From: CAISIP01 sp037968655
GTDB taxonomy: Bacteria > Pseudomonadota > Gammaproteobacteria > Burkholderiales > Burkholderiaceae_C
Assembly: GCA_037968655.1 (NCBI GenBank)
Contig: JBBKVW010000190.1
Span: forward strand, 1 to 6,483
Reading direction: 5' to 3'
Length of the DNA stretch: 6,483 bases
Shown: positions 1 to 6,483 of the stretch, one piece after another
How positions within the stretch are numbered: position 1 is the stretch's first letter
Layout: every line of letters begins with the position of its first letter
The notes under the pieces: model-generated
Told to the model about the DNA's origin: nothing
Seen by the model: only the letters and a program-made list of their open reading frames with translations
Database searches by the model: none
Program-made: the position numbers and the translations under genes

Positions 1-654
1 CGCCTCGGTGCTGGCCGCCCGCAGCGAATGGATGGCCACGCCCGCGCTGAGGTGCCGGCGCCCGCTGGATTGGGCAGCGCGCGCCAGCGCCAGCACCTGC
101 GCGGGCGTGCCGGCGAAGCGGCGCTGGTCGTCCTGCAATTGAGGCCGCGCAAAGCCGGCGCGCTGGTACAGCACCGGCAACAGGGTCAGGCCGATACCGG
201 CGCCCTGCGCGGCGTCGGCCAGGGCCCAGCACATGGTGGCCGGATCGGCATAAGGTTGGCCATCCGGCGCGTGGTGCAGGTAGTGGAACTCGCAGACCTG
301 GGTGTAGCCGCCACGCAGCAGTTCGACATACAGCTGGCTGGCCACCGCCTGCATCTGCGCCGGCGTGATGCGCAAGGCCACGCGGTACATGCGCTCGCGC
401 CAGGACCAGAAGTCGTCGCTGTCCGAGGCGCGGCGCTCCGACAGTCCGACAAAGGCGCGCTGGAACGCGTGGCTGTGGGCATTGACCAGGCTTGGCAACA
501 CCGGGCCGGGCAGGCGCCGCGCATGCGACGGTGGCTGGACAACGCCAGCGGTGATGCCCGCCCAGCAACCCTGTGCGTCGACATCCAGCAGCACCGCATT
601 CTGCCAGTGGCCGTCTATCCAGGCCCGTTCGGCCCACAGGCTGTGCTCAGGCAT
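1..654 (-). CDS. hutF: Formimidoylglutamate deiminase HutF (partial, N-terminal 218 codons; C-terminus beyond left edge)
   Basis: HutF is a cytosolic metal-dependent deiminase of the amidohydrolase superfamily. It converts N-formimidoyl-L-glutamate to N-formyl-L-glutamate plus ammonia, step four of the five-step histidine pathway. The reading frame starts MPEHSLWAERAWIDGHW and stays open to base 1. The first 218 residues are seen, about half of the roughly 450 usual for the family. The metal-binding HxH follows the first beta strand as NAHSHAFQR (His60, His62). It is followed by the family-typical block SDDFWSWRERMY (about 79-90), CEFHYLHH (about 121-128) and HSLRA (209-213). The ATG is supported by GGA six nt upstream (661-663). 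The start overlaps the hutG stop by 8 nt (ATGCCTGA), so translation is probably coupled. Later metal ligands lie outside the window. Guanine deaminase-like relatives are the alternative, but the FWSWRERMY block and the hutG neighbour favour HutF strongly. Confidence 0.95.
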   Translation of the reverse strand, partial: MPEHSLWAERAWIDGHWQNAVLLDVDAQGCWAGITAGVVQPPSHARRLPGPVLPSLVNAHSHAFQRAFVGLSERRASDSDDFWSWRERMYRVALRITPAQMQAVASQLYVELLRGGYTQVCEFHYLHHAPDGQPYADPATMCWALADAAQGAGIGLTLLPVLYQRAGFARPQLQDDQRRFAGTPAQVLALARAAQSSGRRHLSAGVAIHSLRAASTEA

Positions 655-1447
655 CGGGCTTCCAGTCCAGCATGGTCTGCACCAGGGCGCGCAGCACCGG
701 TTCGAGCTGCGCGGCGCGCGAGGCATCGACGGCATAAGGCGGCGTTTCCGGCATGTAGGTGCTCCAGCACATTTCGAGCTGGATCGCATGCTGTGACTGC
801 CCGGGCTGGCCGTAGTGGCGCGTGATGTGACCGCCCTTGAAGCGGCCGTCCACCACCTGGCTGAATCGGCTTTGCTGTTGCAGCACCTGCGCCAGCGCCG
901 CGCGCAGGCCGGGCGCACAGCTGTTGCCGTTGGCCGTGCCCAGATTCAGATCCGGCAACTTGCCCTCGAACAACCAGGGCAATTCGGACTTGATGCTGTG
1001 GCCATCGAACAAGATGGCATGGCCGTGCTGCGACTTGATGCGTGCCAGCTCCTGCGTCAGGGCGTCGTGGTAGGGCTGCCAATAGCGGATGCGGCGCCGC
1101 TCGATCTCGGTCGCGTCGGGTGCCTGCCCGTCGCGGTAGATCGGCTCGCCGGTGAAAAACCGGGTCGGGCACAGTTCGGTGTTGTTGGAGCCGGCATACA
1201 TCGGCGCGTTGTCGGGGGATCGGTTGAGGTCGATCAGAAACCGTGCGTAGCGCGGCACGATCAGGCCGGCGCCCATGGCACGGGCAAAGTCGTACAGCTG
1301 CGCCAGGTGCCAGTCGGTGTCTTCGACCTGCAGCGCGCGTGGCAGGTAACGCGCGCGCTGATCCTGCGGTATGTCGGTGCCGACATGGGGCACGCTGATC
1401 AACAGCGCGCCGGTGCCCGGATGCAATGTGTAGCGATCGTGGTTCAC
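647..1447 (-). CDS. hutG: N-formylglutamate deformylase HutG
   Basis: HutG hydrolyses N-formyl-L-glutamate to L-glutamate and formate, the last step of the pathway, in the cytosol. The protein has 266 residues, normal for the proteobacterial N-formylglutamate amidohydrolase family. Recognisable blocks are SVPHVGTDIP (18-27), DTDWH (43-47), RYARFLIDLNR (66-76), LFDGHSIKS (146-154), GGHITRHYGQP (205-215) and QLEMCWSTYM (223-232). The His and Asp/Glu residues in these blocks are the expected metal-binding and catalytic set. The start codon is GTG (1447-1445), embedded in GTGA so that it overlaps the hutI TGA stop. A purine-rich GAGAG lies six nt upstream (1454-1458) inside the hutI coding end. 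No closer ATG gives the family N-terminus, so GTG is preferred. It lies between hutI and hutF in the leftward operon, where its substrate is the HutF product. Confidence 0.96.
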   Translation of the reverse strand: MNHDRYTLHPGTGALLISVPHVGTDIPQDQRARYLPRALQVEDTDWHLAQLYDFARAMGAGLIVPRYARFLIDLNRSPDNAPMYAGSNNTELCPTRFFTGEPIYRDGQAPDATEIERRRIRYWQPYHDALTQELARIKSQHGHAILFDGHSIKSELPWLFEGKLPDLNLGTANGNSCAPGLRAALAQVLQQQSRFSQVVDGRFKGGHITRHYGQPGQSQHAIQLEMCWSTYMPETPPYAVDASRAAQLEPVLRALVQTMLDWKPDA

Positions 1448-2658
1448 GGTGTTCTCTCGATGCCGCCGGCGACGACGCGCCGGCAGGGGTTATGGCCAAA
1501 CCAGTAGGCCAGTTCGTTCGGGTGTTCCAGATCCCAGACCGCGAAATCGGCCCGCATGCCGCCCTGCAGTCGACCGCGGTCCGCCAGGCCCAGCGCCAGC
1601 GCCGCATTGGCGGTGATGCCCAGCACCGCTTCGAGCGGCGTCATCCGGAACAGGGTACAGGCCATATTGGCCATCAGCAGCAGGGACAGGCCGGGACTGG
1701 AGCCGGGATTGTGGTCGCTGGCCAGCGCGATGCGCACCGCGTTGGCACGCAACAGCTCGATTGGCGGCAATTGGGTTTCGCGCAGGAAATAGTAGGCGCC
1801 GGGCAGCAGAACCGCCACCGAGCCGCTGGCGTGCATCGCATCGACGCCGGATTCGCTCAGGTATTCCAGGTGGTCGCACGACAAAGCGCCAAACTCGGCC
1901 GCCAGCGCAGCGCCGTCCTGGTCGCTCAGTTGCTCCGCGTGCAGCTTGACCGGCAGGCCAAGGTCCCGCGCAGCCACGAAAACACGCCGGGTCTGGTCGG
2001 ACGAAAAACCGATGGTCTCGCAAAAGGCGTCGACTGCGTCGACCAGTCCCGCGGCATGCAGCGTCGGCAACCAGGCGCAGACGGCGGTGATGTAGTCGTC
2101 TGGGCGGCCATCGAATTCCGGCGGCACCGCATGCGCGGCCAGATAGGTGGTGCGCACCGATACCGGCAGTTCGCGGCCGAGCTGGCGCGCAATGCTCAGG
2201 CAACGGCTCTCGTCCAGCAGACTCAGGCCGTAGCCCGACTTGATCTCCAGCGTGGTCACGCCCTCGGCCATCAGGCATTGCGCCCGCTTGCGCGCACTGG
2301 CCAGCAGGTCGTCGGCGCTGGCCGCACGCGTCGCAGCCACGGTGGAACGGATACCGCCGCCTGAGCGCGCAATGTCAGCGTAGGCAACCCCCTGCAGCCG
2401 CATCTCGAACTCGCGCGCGCGCTGGCCGCCATAGACCAGATGGGTGTGGCAGTCGACCAGGCCCGGCGTTACCAGCGCGCCGCCCAGGTCGTGCTCGGCG
2501 CCGGCCAGGTCGCGCAACTGTGCTGGCATGTCGACCAGCCGTCCGGCCCAGGCCAGGCGCTCGCCTTGCACCAGCAGCGCGCCGTCCTCCACCAAACCCC
2601 AGTCCGAATCTGCAGCCAGCGTGGCAAGTCGCGCATTGCGCCATAAGGTGGTGTCCAT
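1444..2658 (-). CDS. hutI: Imidazolonepropionase HutI
   Basis: HutI is a cytosolic metal-dependent amidohydrolase. It hydrolyses 4-imidazolone-5-propanoate to N-formimidoyl-L-glutamate, the third step of histidine breakdown. The protein has 404 residues from MDTTLWRNARL, the usual family length. Seen in order are TPGLVDCHTHLVYGG with the HxH metal ligands (His71, His73), FEMRLQGVAYADIARSGGGI (84-103, the substrate-binding block), EIKSGYGL (138-145), KLHAEQLSD (His240, Glu243), CDHLEYL (His263), LPGAYYFL (285-292) and ASDHNPGS (Asp315). All ligands of the family are present. The frame stays open 80 codons further upstream, but that extension is the shadow of hutD. The ATG at 2658 has AAGGA eight nt upstream (2667-2671), formed by the last codons of hutD, and is only 4 nt from the hutD stop. 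The stop overlaps the hutG GTG start by 4 nt. Confidence 0.97.
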   Translation of the reverse strand: MDTTLWRNARLATLAADSDWGLVEDGALLVQGERLAWAGRLVDMPAQLRDLAGAEHDLGGALVTPGLVDCHTHLVYGGQRAREFEMRLQGVAYADIARSGGGIRSTVAATRAASADDLLASARKRAQCLMAEGVTTLEIKSGYGLSLLDESRCLSIARQLGRELPVSVRTTYLAAHAVPPEFDGRPDDYITAVCAWLPTLHAAGLVDAVDAFCETIGFSSDQTRRVFVAARDLGLPVKLHAEQLSDQDGAALAAEFGALSCDHLEYLSESGVDAMHASGSVAVLLPGAYYFLRETQLPPIELLRANAVRIALASDHNPGSSPGLSLLLMANMACTLFRMTPLEAVLGITANAALALGLADRGRLQGGMRADFAVWDLEHPNELAYWFGHNPCRRVVAGGIERTP

Positions 2659-2662
2659 GGTC

Positions 2663-3232
2663 TCAGTCCTTGGGGTTAAAGCCCAGCCACCAGGCGGTTC
2701 CGTGCGCGTCGCTGGCAGCACGAAAACACCAGCTACCCGGCGCGTCGGCCGCGTCCCATAGCAGGCTGTGGGCCGGGACTGCCTGCTCGCCTCGGGCGTG
2801 CTGCCAATATCCAGCCTGCGTCGTGTACAGGCCGCGCATGTGAAAGTCGCCATCCCAGGCGACACCGGCAATGGCCTTGCGCATGACCGCCGCGCCACCG
2901 ATGTGCATCAGGTTCAGGTCCTGCGTTGGCCCGTCCAGCAAGGCACATGACGGCGCCTGGGCGCCGTCGAAGCACAGCGCGTCATCCTGCGGGCGCAGGC
3001 GCTGCGGCGCGCCGTCCAGCGTCAGGCAAACACCGTTGCCGCTGAGCACCGCAAACCAGCGGGTGACGCCGGCGAAGGCCGAGAACGGACCATCGGCGTC
3101 GATGTCGGCCCGGCTGATGCGCAACTGCCATGGCCCCTCGGATGGCCAGGCCAGCAACTCGCGCGTCTGGCCGCCACCATTGCGCCAGGGCTGCGGGGCC
3201 ACTGCCTGCACATCGATCAGCTGCGCCGTCAT
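2663..3232 (-). CDS. hutD: HutD/Ves family cupin protein
   Basis: This encodes a 189-residue protein of the HutD/Ves family, a small bicupin-like beta-barrel protein without established enzyme activity. In Pseudomonas fluorescens genetic work, HutD is described as limiting the upper level of hut expression, and a role in sensing a pathway intermediate has been proposed. Family blocks visible here are PWRNGGGQTRELLAWP (15-30), WQLRISRADI (35-44), DGPFSAFAGVTRWFAVLSG (47-65), DDALCFDG (83-90), DLNLMH (105-110) and a closing WWLGFNP (181-187). There is no signal peptide or membrane segment. The ATG at 3232 overlaps the hutC stop as ATGA. Upstream purines (GAGGG, 12 nt away) are too far for a good ribosome site, so translation probably depends on ribosomes ending hutC. 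The frame is open further upstream only as a hutC shadow. Placement directly after the repressor gene fits a regulatory rather than catalytic task, which is an inference. Confidence 0.92.
   Translation of the reverse strand: MTAQLIDVQAVAPQPWRNGGGQTRELLAWPSEGPWQLRISRADIDADGPFSAFAGVTRWFAVLSGNGVCLTLDGAPQRLRPQDDALCFDGAQAPSCALLDGPTQDLNLMHIGGAAVMRKAIAGVAWDGDFHMRGLYTTQAGYWQHARGEQAVPAHSLLWDAADAPGSWCFRAASDAHGTAWWLGFNPKD
2667..2671 (-). promoter_or_regulatory. Ribosome binding site of hutI
   Basis: AAGGA on the minus strand lies eight nt before the hutI ATG at 2658. It is built from the last hutD codons (Lys-Asp-stop). It decides the hutI start against an open frame that continues 80 codons upstream through hutD. 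Confidence 0.7.
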
Positions 3233-3978
3233 GGCGTGAACTGGCCCTCGAGCCGGTAGCGGGTGCCTGGATGGACCAGCCGCACCAGGGTGATCGGCAC
3301 ATCGCGGTTCACGGTGCGGCGCACGACGATCAGGCACGGTTCTGTTCGCTGGATTCCGAGCAGGCGGGCTTCCTGCGCGGTCGGCTTGCCGGCCTCGATG
3401 GCGTACTGCGCCTCCCACAACGGCGCTACCTCGAGCAGGTAGTGGGTCGGCGTGATCTGGCTGAAGTCGGCCTGCAGATAGTCGGGCGCGCAGGCCGGGT
3501 TGACGTAGCGGTCTTCGCACTGCAAGGCCACGTCGTTCTCGTGGTGCACGATGACGGTATGAAACACCGCTTCGCCGGCCGCCAGCCCGAGTTTGGCGCC
3601 CAGTTCCGCGCTGCAGCGTTCCTCGCACGACACATGCACCTGGGCGTGGTGCTTGTGGCCACGCGCGACGATCTCCTCGTGCAGGTCGCGGATCGTCAGG
3701 CTTGACGACACCGGTGCCAGGTGGGCGGCGTAGGTGCCCAGGCCCTGGACCCGACTGACCAGGCCCTCGTTCTGCAGTTCGCGCAGCGCACGCGTCACCG
3801 TCATGCGGCTGACGCCGAACTGCGCCACCAGTTCCGATTCGGAGGGCATCAGGGTTTCGGGCGGCCAGCGTCCGCTGGACAGGCCGTGCTTGAGAAAAGC
3901 CTTGACCTGCGCGTAGGGCGCGCGCGCCGCCGTGTCGGAGGCAGACGCGCGGGGTGCGTGCGAAAGGGACATGCTCAT
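3229..3978 (-). CDS. hutC: Histidine utilisation repressor HutC (GntR family, UTRA domain)
   Basis: HutC is a DNA-binding repressor of hut genes. In known members urocanate, the HutH product, is the inducer. With the start at 3978 it has 249 residues, normal for the family. An N-terminal winged helix-turn-helix spans about 20-84 (LMPSESELVAQFGVSR, then MTVTRALRELQNEGLVSRVQGLG in two stretches). The UTRA effector domain spans about 95-240, with EDRYVN (155-160) and THYLLEVAPL (178-187). Two in-frame ATGs, 3978 and 3972 (249 or 247 residues), are about equally likely, and neither has a clear ribosome site. An upstream ATG at 4044 (271 residues) is rejected because it would lie above the proposed promoter and operator and would translate the operator. 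Position at the head of the leftward unit, with the operator over its own promoter, suggests autorepression. The stop overlaps hutD by 4 nt. Confidence 0.94.
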   Translation of the reverse strand: MSMSLSHAPRASASDTAARAPYAQVKAFLKHGLSSGRWPPETLMPSESELVAQFGVSRMTVTRALRELQNEGLVSRVQGLGTYAAHLAPVSSSLTIRDLHEEIVARGHKHHAQVHVSCEERCSAELGAKLGLAAGEAVFHTVIVHHENDVALQCEDRYVNPACAPDYLQADFSQITPTHYLLEVAPLWEAQYAIEAGKPTAQEARLLGIQRTEPCLIVVRRTVNRDVPITLVRLVHPGTRYRLEGQFTP

Positions 3979-3980
3979 GA

Positions 3981-3994
3981 TTCTGGTGCCAGAA
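3981..3994. repeat. Perfect-arm inverted repeat TTCTGG-TG-CCAGAA in the hutC leader
   Basis: A 14-bp dyad has six-base perfect arms around a TG centre. It lies just before the hutC start and begins where the proposed hutC transcript should start (near 3994). It could be a binding site for a second regulator. Alternatively it could form a 5-bp hairpin with a four-base loop at the 5' end of hutC mRNA. It does not resemble a HutC or CRP site. Function is unknown, and chance cannot be excluded for a dyad of this size. Confidence 0.4.
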
Positions 3995-4000
3995 GATCGC

Positions 4001-4029
4001 ATCGTACTTGCATAGACTTGTCTAGTCAA
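4001..4029 (-). promoter_or_regulatory. Proposed sigma-70 type promoter of the leftward hutCDIGF unit
   Basis: On the minus strand, TTGACT (4029-4024, five of six to TTGACA) is followed by exactly 17 bp and TACGAT (4006-4001, four of six to TATAAT). Transcription would start near 3994, giving a leader of about 16-22 nt before the hutC ATG at 3978 or 3972. The -35 box lies inside the 16-bp operator palindrome, so bound HutC would block it. The position also argues against hutC starts at 4044 or 4002. Confidence 0.6.
4006..4021. promoter_or_regulatory. Possible second, weaker HutC site overlapping the main operator
   Basis: ACTTGCATAGACTTGT matches the symmetric operator form ACTTGTCTAGACAAGT at 12 of 16 positions. 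It starts exactly 10 bp before the main site and shares six bases with it. The intact half-site ACTTG (4006-4010) repeats the ACTTG at 4016-4020 one helical turn away. It overlaps the proposed hutU -35 and the edge of the hutC -10. The right half is poor, so it may only be an extra half-site. Confidence 0.35.
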
Positions 4030-4036
4030 GTAAACT
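4008..4036 (+). promoter_or_regulatory. Proposed sigma-70 type promoter of hutUH
   Basis: TTGCAT (4008-4013, three of six to consensus) is followed by a 17-bp spacer and TAAACT (4031-4036, four of six). Transcription would start near 4043, leaving a leader of about 37 nt before the hutU ATG. The operator palindrome fills the spacer between the boxes and touches the -10. The boxes are weaker than those of the leftward promoter, so this is a best guess from position. Confidence 0.45.
4016..4031. promoter_or_regulatory. Probable HutC operator (16-bp palindrome)
   Basis: ACTTGTCTAGTCAAGT is a palindrome apart from one T/T pair (4021 and 4026), that is ACTTG-w-CTAG-w-CAAGT. It matches the symmetric form ACTTGTCTAGACAAGT at 15 of 16 bases. 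This is the CTTGT...ACAAG design known for HutC sites in other proteobacteria. It lies in the only intergenic region of the locus, overlapping both proposed divergent promoters. Assignment to HutC is by pattern, position and the adjacent hutC gene. Confidence 0.75.
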
Positions 4037-4067
4037 CCCGTCATCGAAAAACCTGTCGACCCGTTCC

Positions 4068-4073
4068 AAGGAG
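4068..4073 (+). promoter_or_regulatory. Ribosome binding site of hutU
   Basis: AAGGAG lies six nt before the ATG at 4080. It is the strongest ribosome site in the window and fixes the hutU start. Confidence 0.85.
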
Positions 4074-4079
4074 ATTGCC

Positions 4080-5784
<1,705 letters not shown>

Positions 5785-5795
<11 letters not shown>

Positions 5796-6483
5796 ACCCG
5801 GTCTACTGACGCTGGAGCAACTCCAGGCAATCCACAACGGCAGCGACACACTGCAACTGGCCGAGTCCGCCCGTGCTGGCATCCGGGCCAGCGCCCGGGT
5901 CGTGCAGCAGGCCGCCGACGGCGATGCGCCGGTCTATGGCGTGAACACCGGTTTCGGCAAGCTGGCCAACCAGCGCATCAGCAAGGCGCAACTGGCGACC
6001 TTGCAGCTCAACCTGATCCGCTCGCACAGTGTCGGCGTCGGTGAACCACTGTCGCCGCCAGTGGTGCGCCTGATGCTGGCGCTCAAGGCTGCGAGCCTGG
6101 CGCGTGGCCATTCAGGCGTGCGCGAACTGGTGATAGACACGATTCTGGCCGTGGCCAATGCCGGTCTCGTGCCCTGGGTGCCGGCCCGCGGATCGGTCGG
6201 GGCCTCGGGCGATCTTGCGCCGCTGGCCCATATGACGCTGGCCATGCTGGGCGAGGGCTCGATGCTGCAAGAGGGACGCGCCGTGCCGGCGCTGCAGGCC
6301 TTGCAACAGGCCGGCATAGCGCCGCTGGTGCTCGGGCCCAAGGAAGGCCTGGCGCTGATCAATGGCACGCAGACCTCGACCGCTTTGGCCCTGCATGCGT
6401 TGTTCAGCTTCGAGCCGGTGCTGGAATCGGCGCTGGTGATCGGCGCGCTGACCGTGGACGCCGCACGCGGCAGCGACGGGCCG
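5785..6483 (+). CDS. hutH: Histidine ammonia-lyase HutH (partial, first 233 codons; C-terminus beyond right edge)
   Basis: HutH (histidase) removes ammonia from L-histidine to form trans-urocanate. This is the entry step and also makes the inducer of HutC. The frame starts MLLEPGLLTLEQLQAIHNG and remains open to the last base, covering somewhat under half of the usual 500 or so residues. The Ala-Ser-Gly triad that cyclises into the MIO electrophile is A140-S141-G142 within ARGSVGASGDLAPLAHM. Other catalytic landmarks are Tyr51 in YGVNTGFGKLA, His81 in SHSVGVG and Asn193 in LINGTQ. They match P. putida Tyr53, His83 and Asn195 with a constant shift of two residues. The ATG at 5785 lies inside the last codons of hutU (overlap 5785-5795, different frame) with GGGA seven nt upstream (5774-5777). 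Tyrosine or phenylalanine ammonia-lyase is the family alternative, but the hut context makes histidase nearly certain. Confidence 0.97.

Noticed and set aside
28..1507. Plus-strand open frames (28-825, 815-1507) over hutF and hutG
   Set aside because: They are antisense shadows; the minus-strand frames carry all family motifs of HutF and HutG.
1426..2364. A 312-codon plus-strand open frame over hutI and the end of hutG
   Set aside because: It lies opposite hutI, shows the same shadow composition and has no motif or ribosome site. hutI is intact on the other strand.
2659..2898. 80-codon N-terminal extension of hutI in the same open frame
   Set aside because: It is entirely inside hutD in another frame. 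Homologous HutI proteins begin near MDTTLW, and AAGGA lies at the right distance before the 2658 ATG.
3233..3628. Upstream extension of the hutD frame giving a 321-residue protein
   Set aside because: The extension overlaps the UTRA domain of hutC out of frame and is low-complexity Arg/Pro/Gly sequence. HutD family proteins begin shortly before PWRNGGG, matching the ATG at 3232.
3972..3998. Possible sigma-54 promoter (TGGCAC on the minus strand in the hutC leader)
   Set aside because: TGGCACC resembles a -24 element, but the required GC at the -12 position is absent (AT is found), and it would leave almost no leader before hutC.
4037..4079. Riboswitch or attenuator in the hutU leader
   Set aside because: The stretch between the proposed transcript start and the ribosome site is only about 25-30 nt and contains no strong hairpin or terminator-like T run.

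Overview
The window is an almost complete histidine-utilisation (hut) locus. It encodes the five-step, formate-releasing route from L-histidine to L-glutamate used by Pseudomonas and many beta- and gammaproteobacteria. The DNA is GC-rich, with strong third-position G/C bias. Gene content (HutF plus HutG, HutD, and a GntR/UTRA HutC) points to a proteobacterium. A betaproteobacterium such as a member of the Burkholderiales is my best guess, but the window alone does not settle the genus.

Layout. There are two divergent transcription units around a 101-bp control region (3979-4079). Leftward (minus strand) run hutC (repressor), hutD (small cupin), hutI (imidazolonepropionase), hutG (N-formylglutamate deformylase) and hutF (formimidoylglutamate deiminase). 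hutF runs off the left edge, so only its first 218 codons are present. Rightward (plus strand) run hutU (urocanate hydratase, complete) and hutH (histidine ammonia-lyase). hutH runs off the right edge after 233 codons. Gene packing is very tight: hutC/hutD overlap by 4 nt, hutD/hutI are 4 nt apart, hutI/hutG overlap by 4 nt, hutG/hutF by 8 nt and hutU/hutH by 11 nt. There is no gene-free stretch longer than about 100 bp.

Pathway. HutH removes ammonia from histidine to give urocanate. HutU hydrates it to imidazolonepropionate. HutI opens the ring to N-formimidoyl-glutamate. HutF releases ammonia to give N-formyl-glutamate. HutG releases formate and glutamate. All active-site landmarks I looked for in the visible parts are intact, so the pathway looks functional.

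Regulation. The control region holds a 16-bp near-perfect palindrome (ACTTGTCTAGTCAAGT, 4016-4031) of the kind bound by HutC. It lies between the -35 and -10 boxes of the proposed hutU promoter and covers the -35 of the proposed leftward hutC promoter. One repressor site could therefore control both units, including hutC itself. A weaker overlapping copy is offset by 10 bp, and a second unrelated palindrome lies at the start of the hutC transcript. I see no mobile element, CRISPR array, RNA gene or unknown gene. The locus is conventional, and the points worth a second look are in the control region and the operon architecture.
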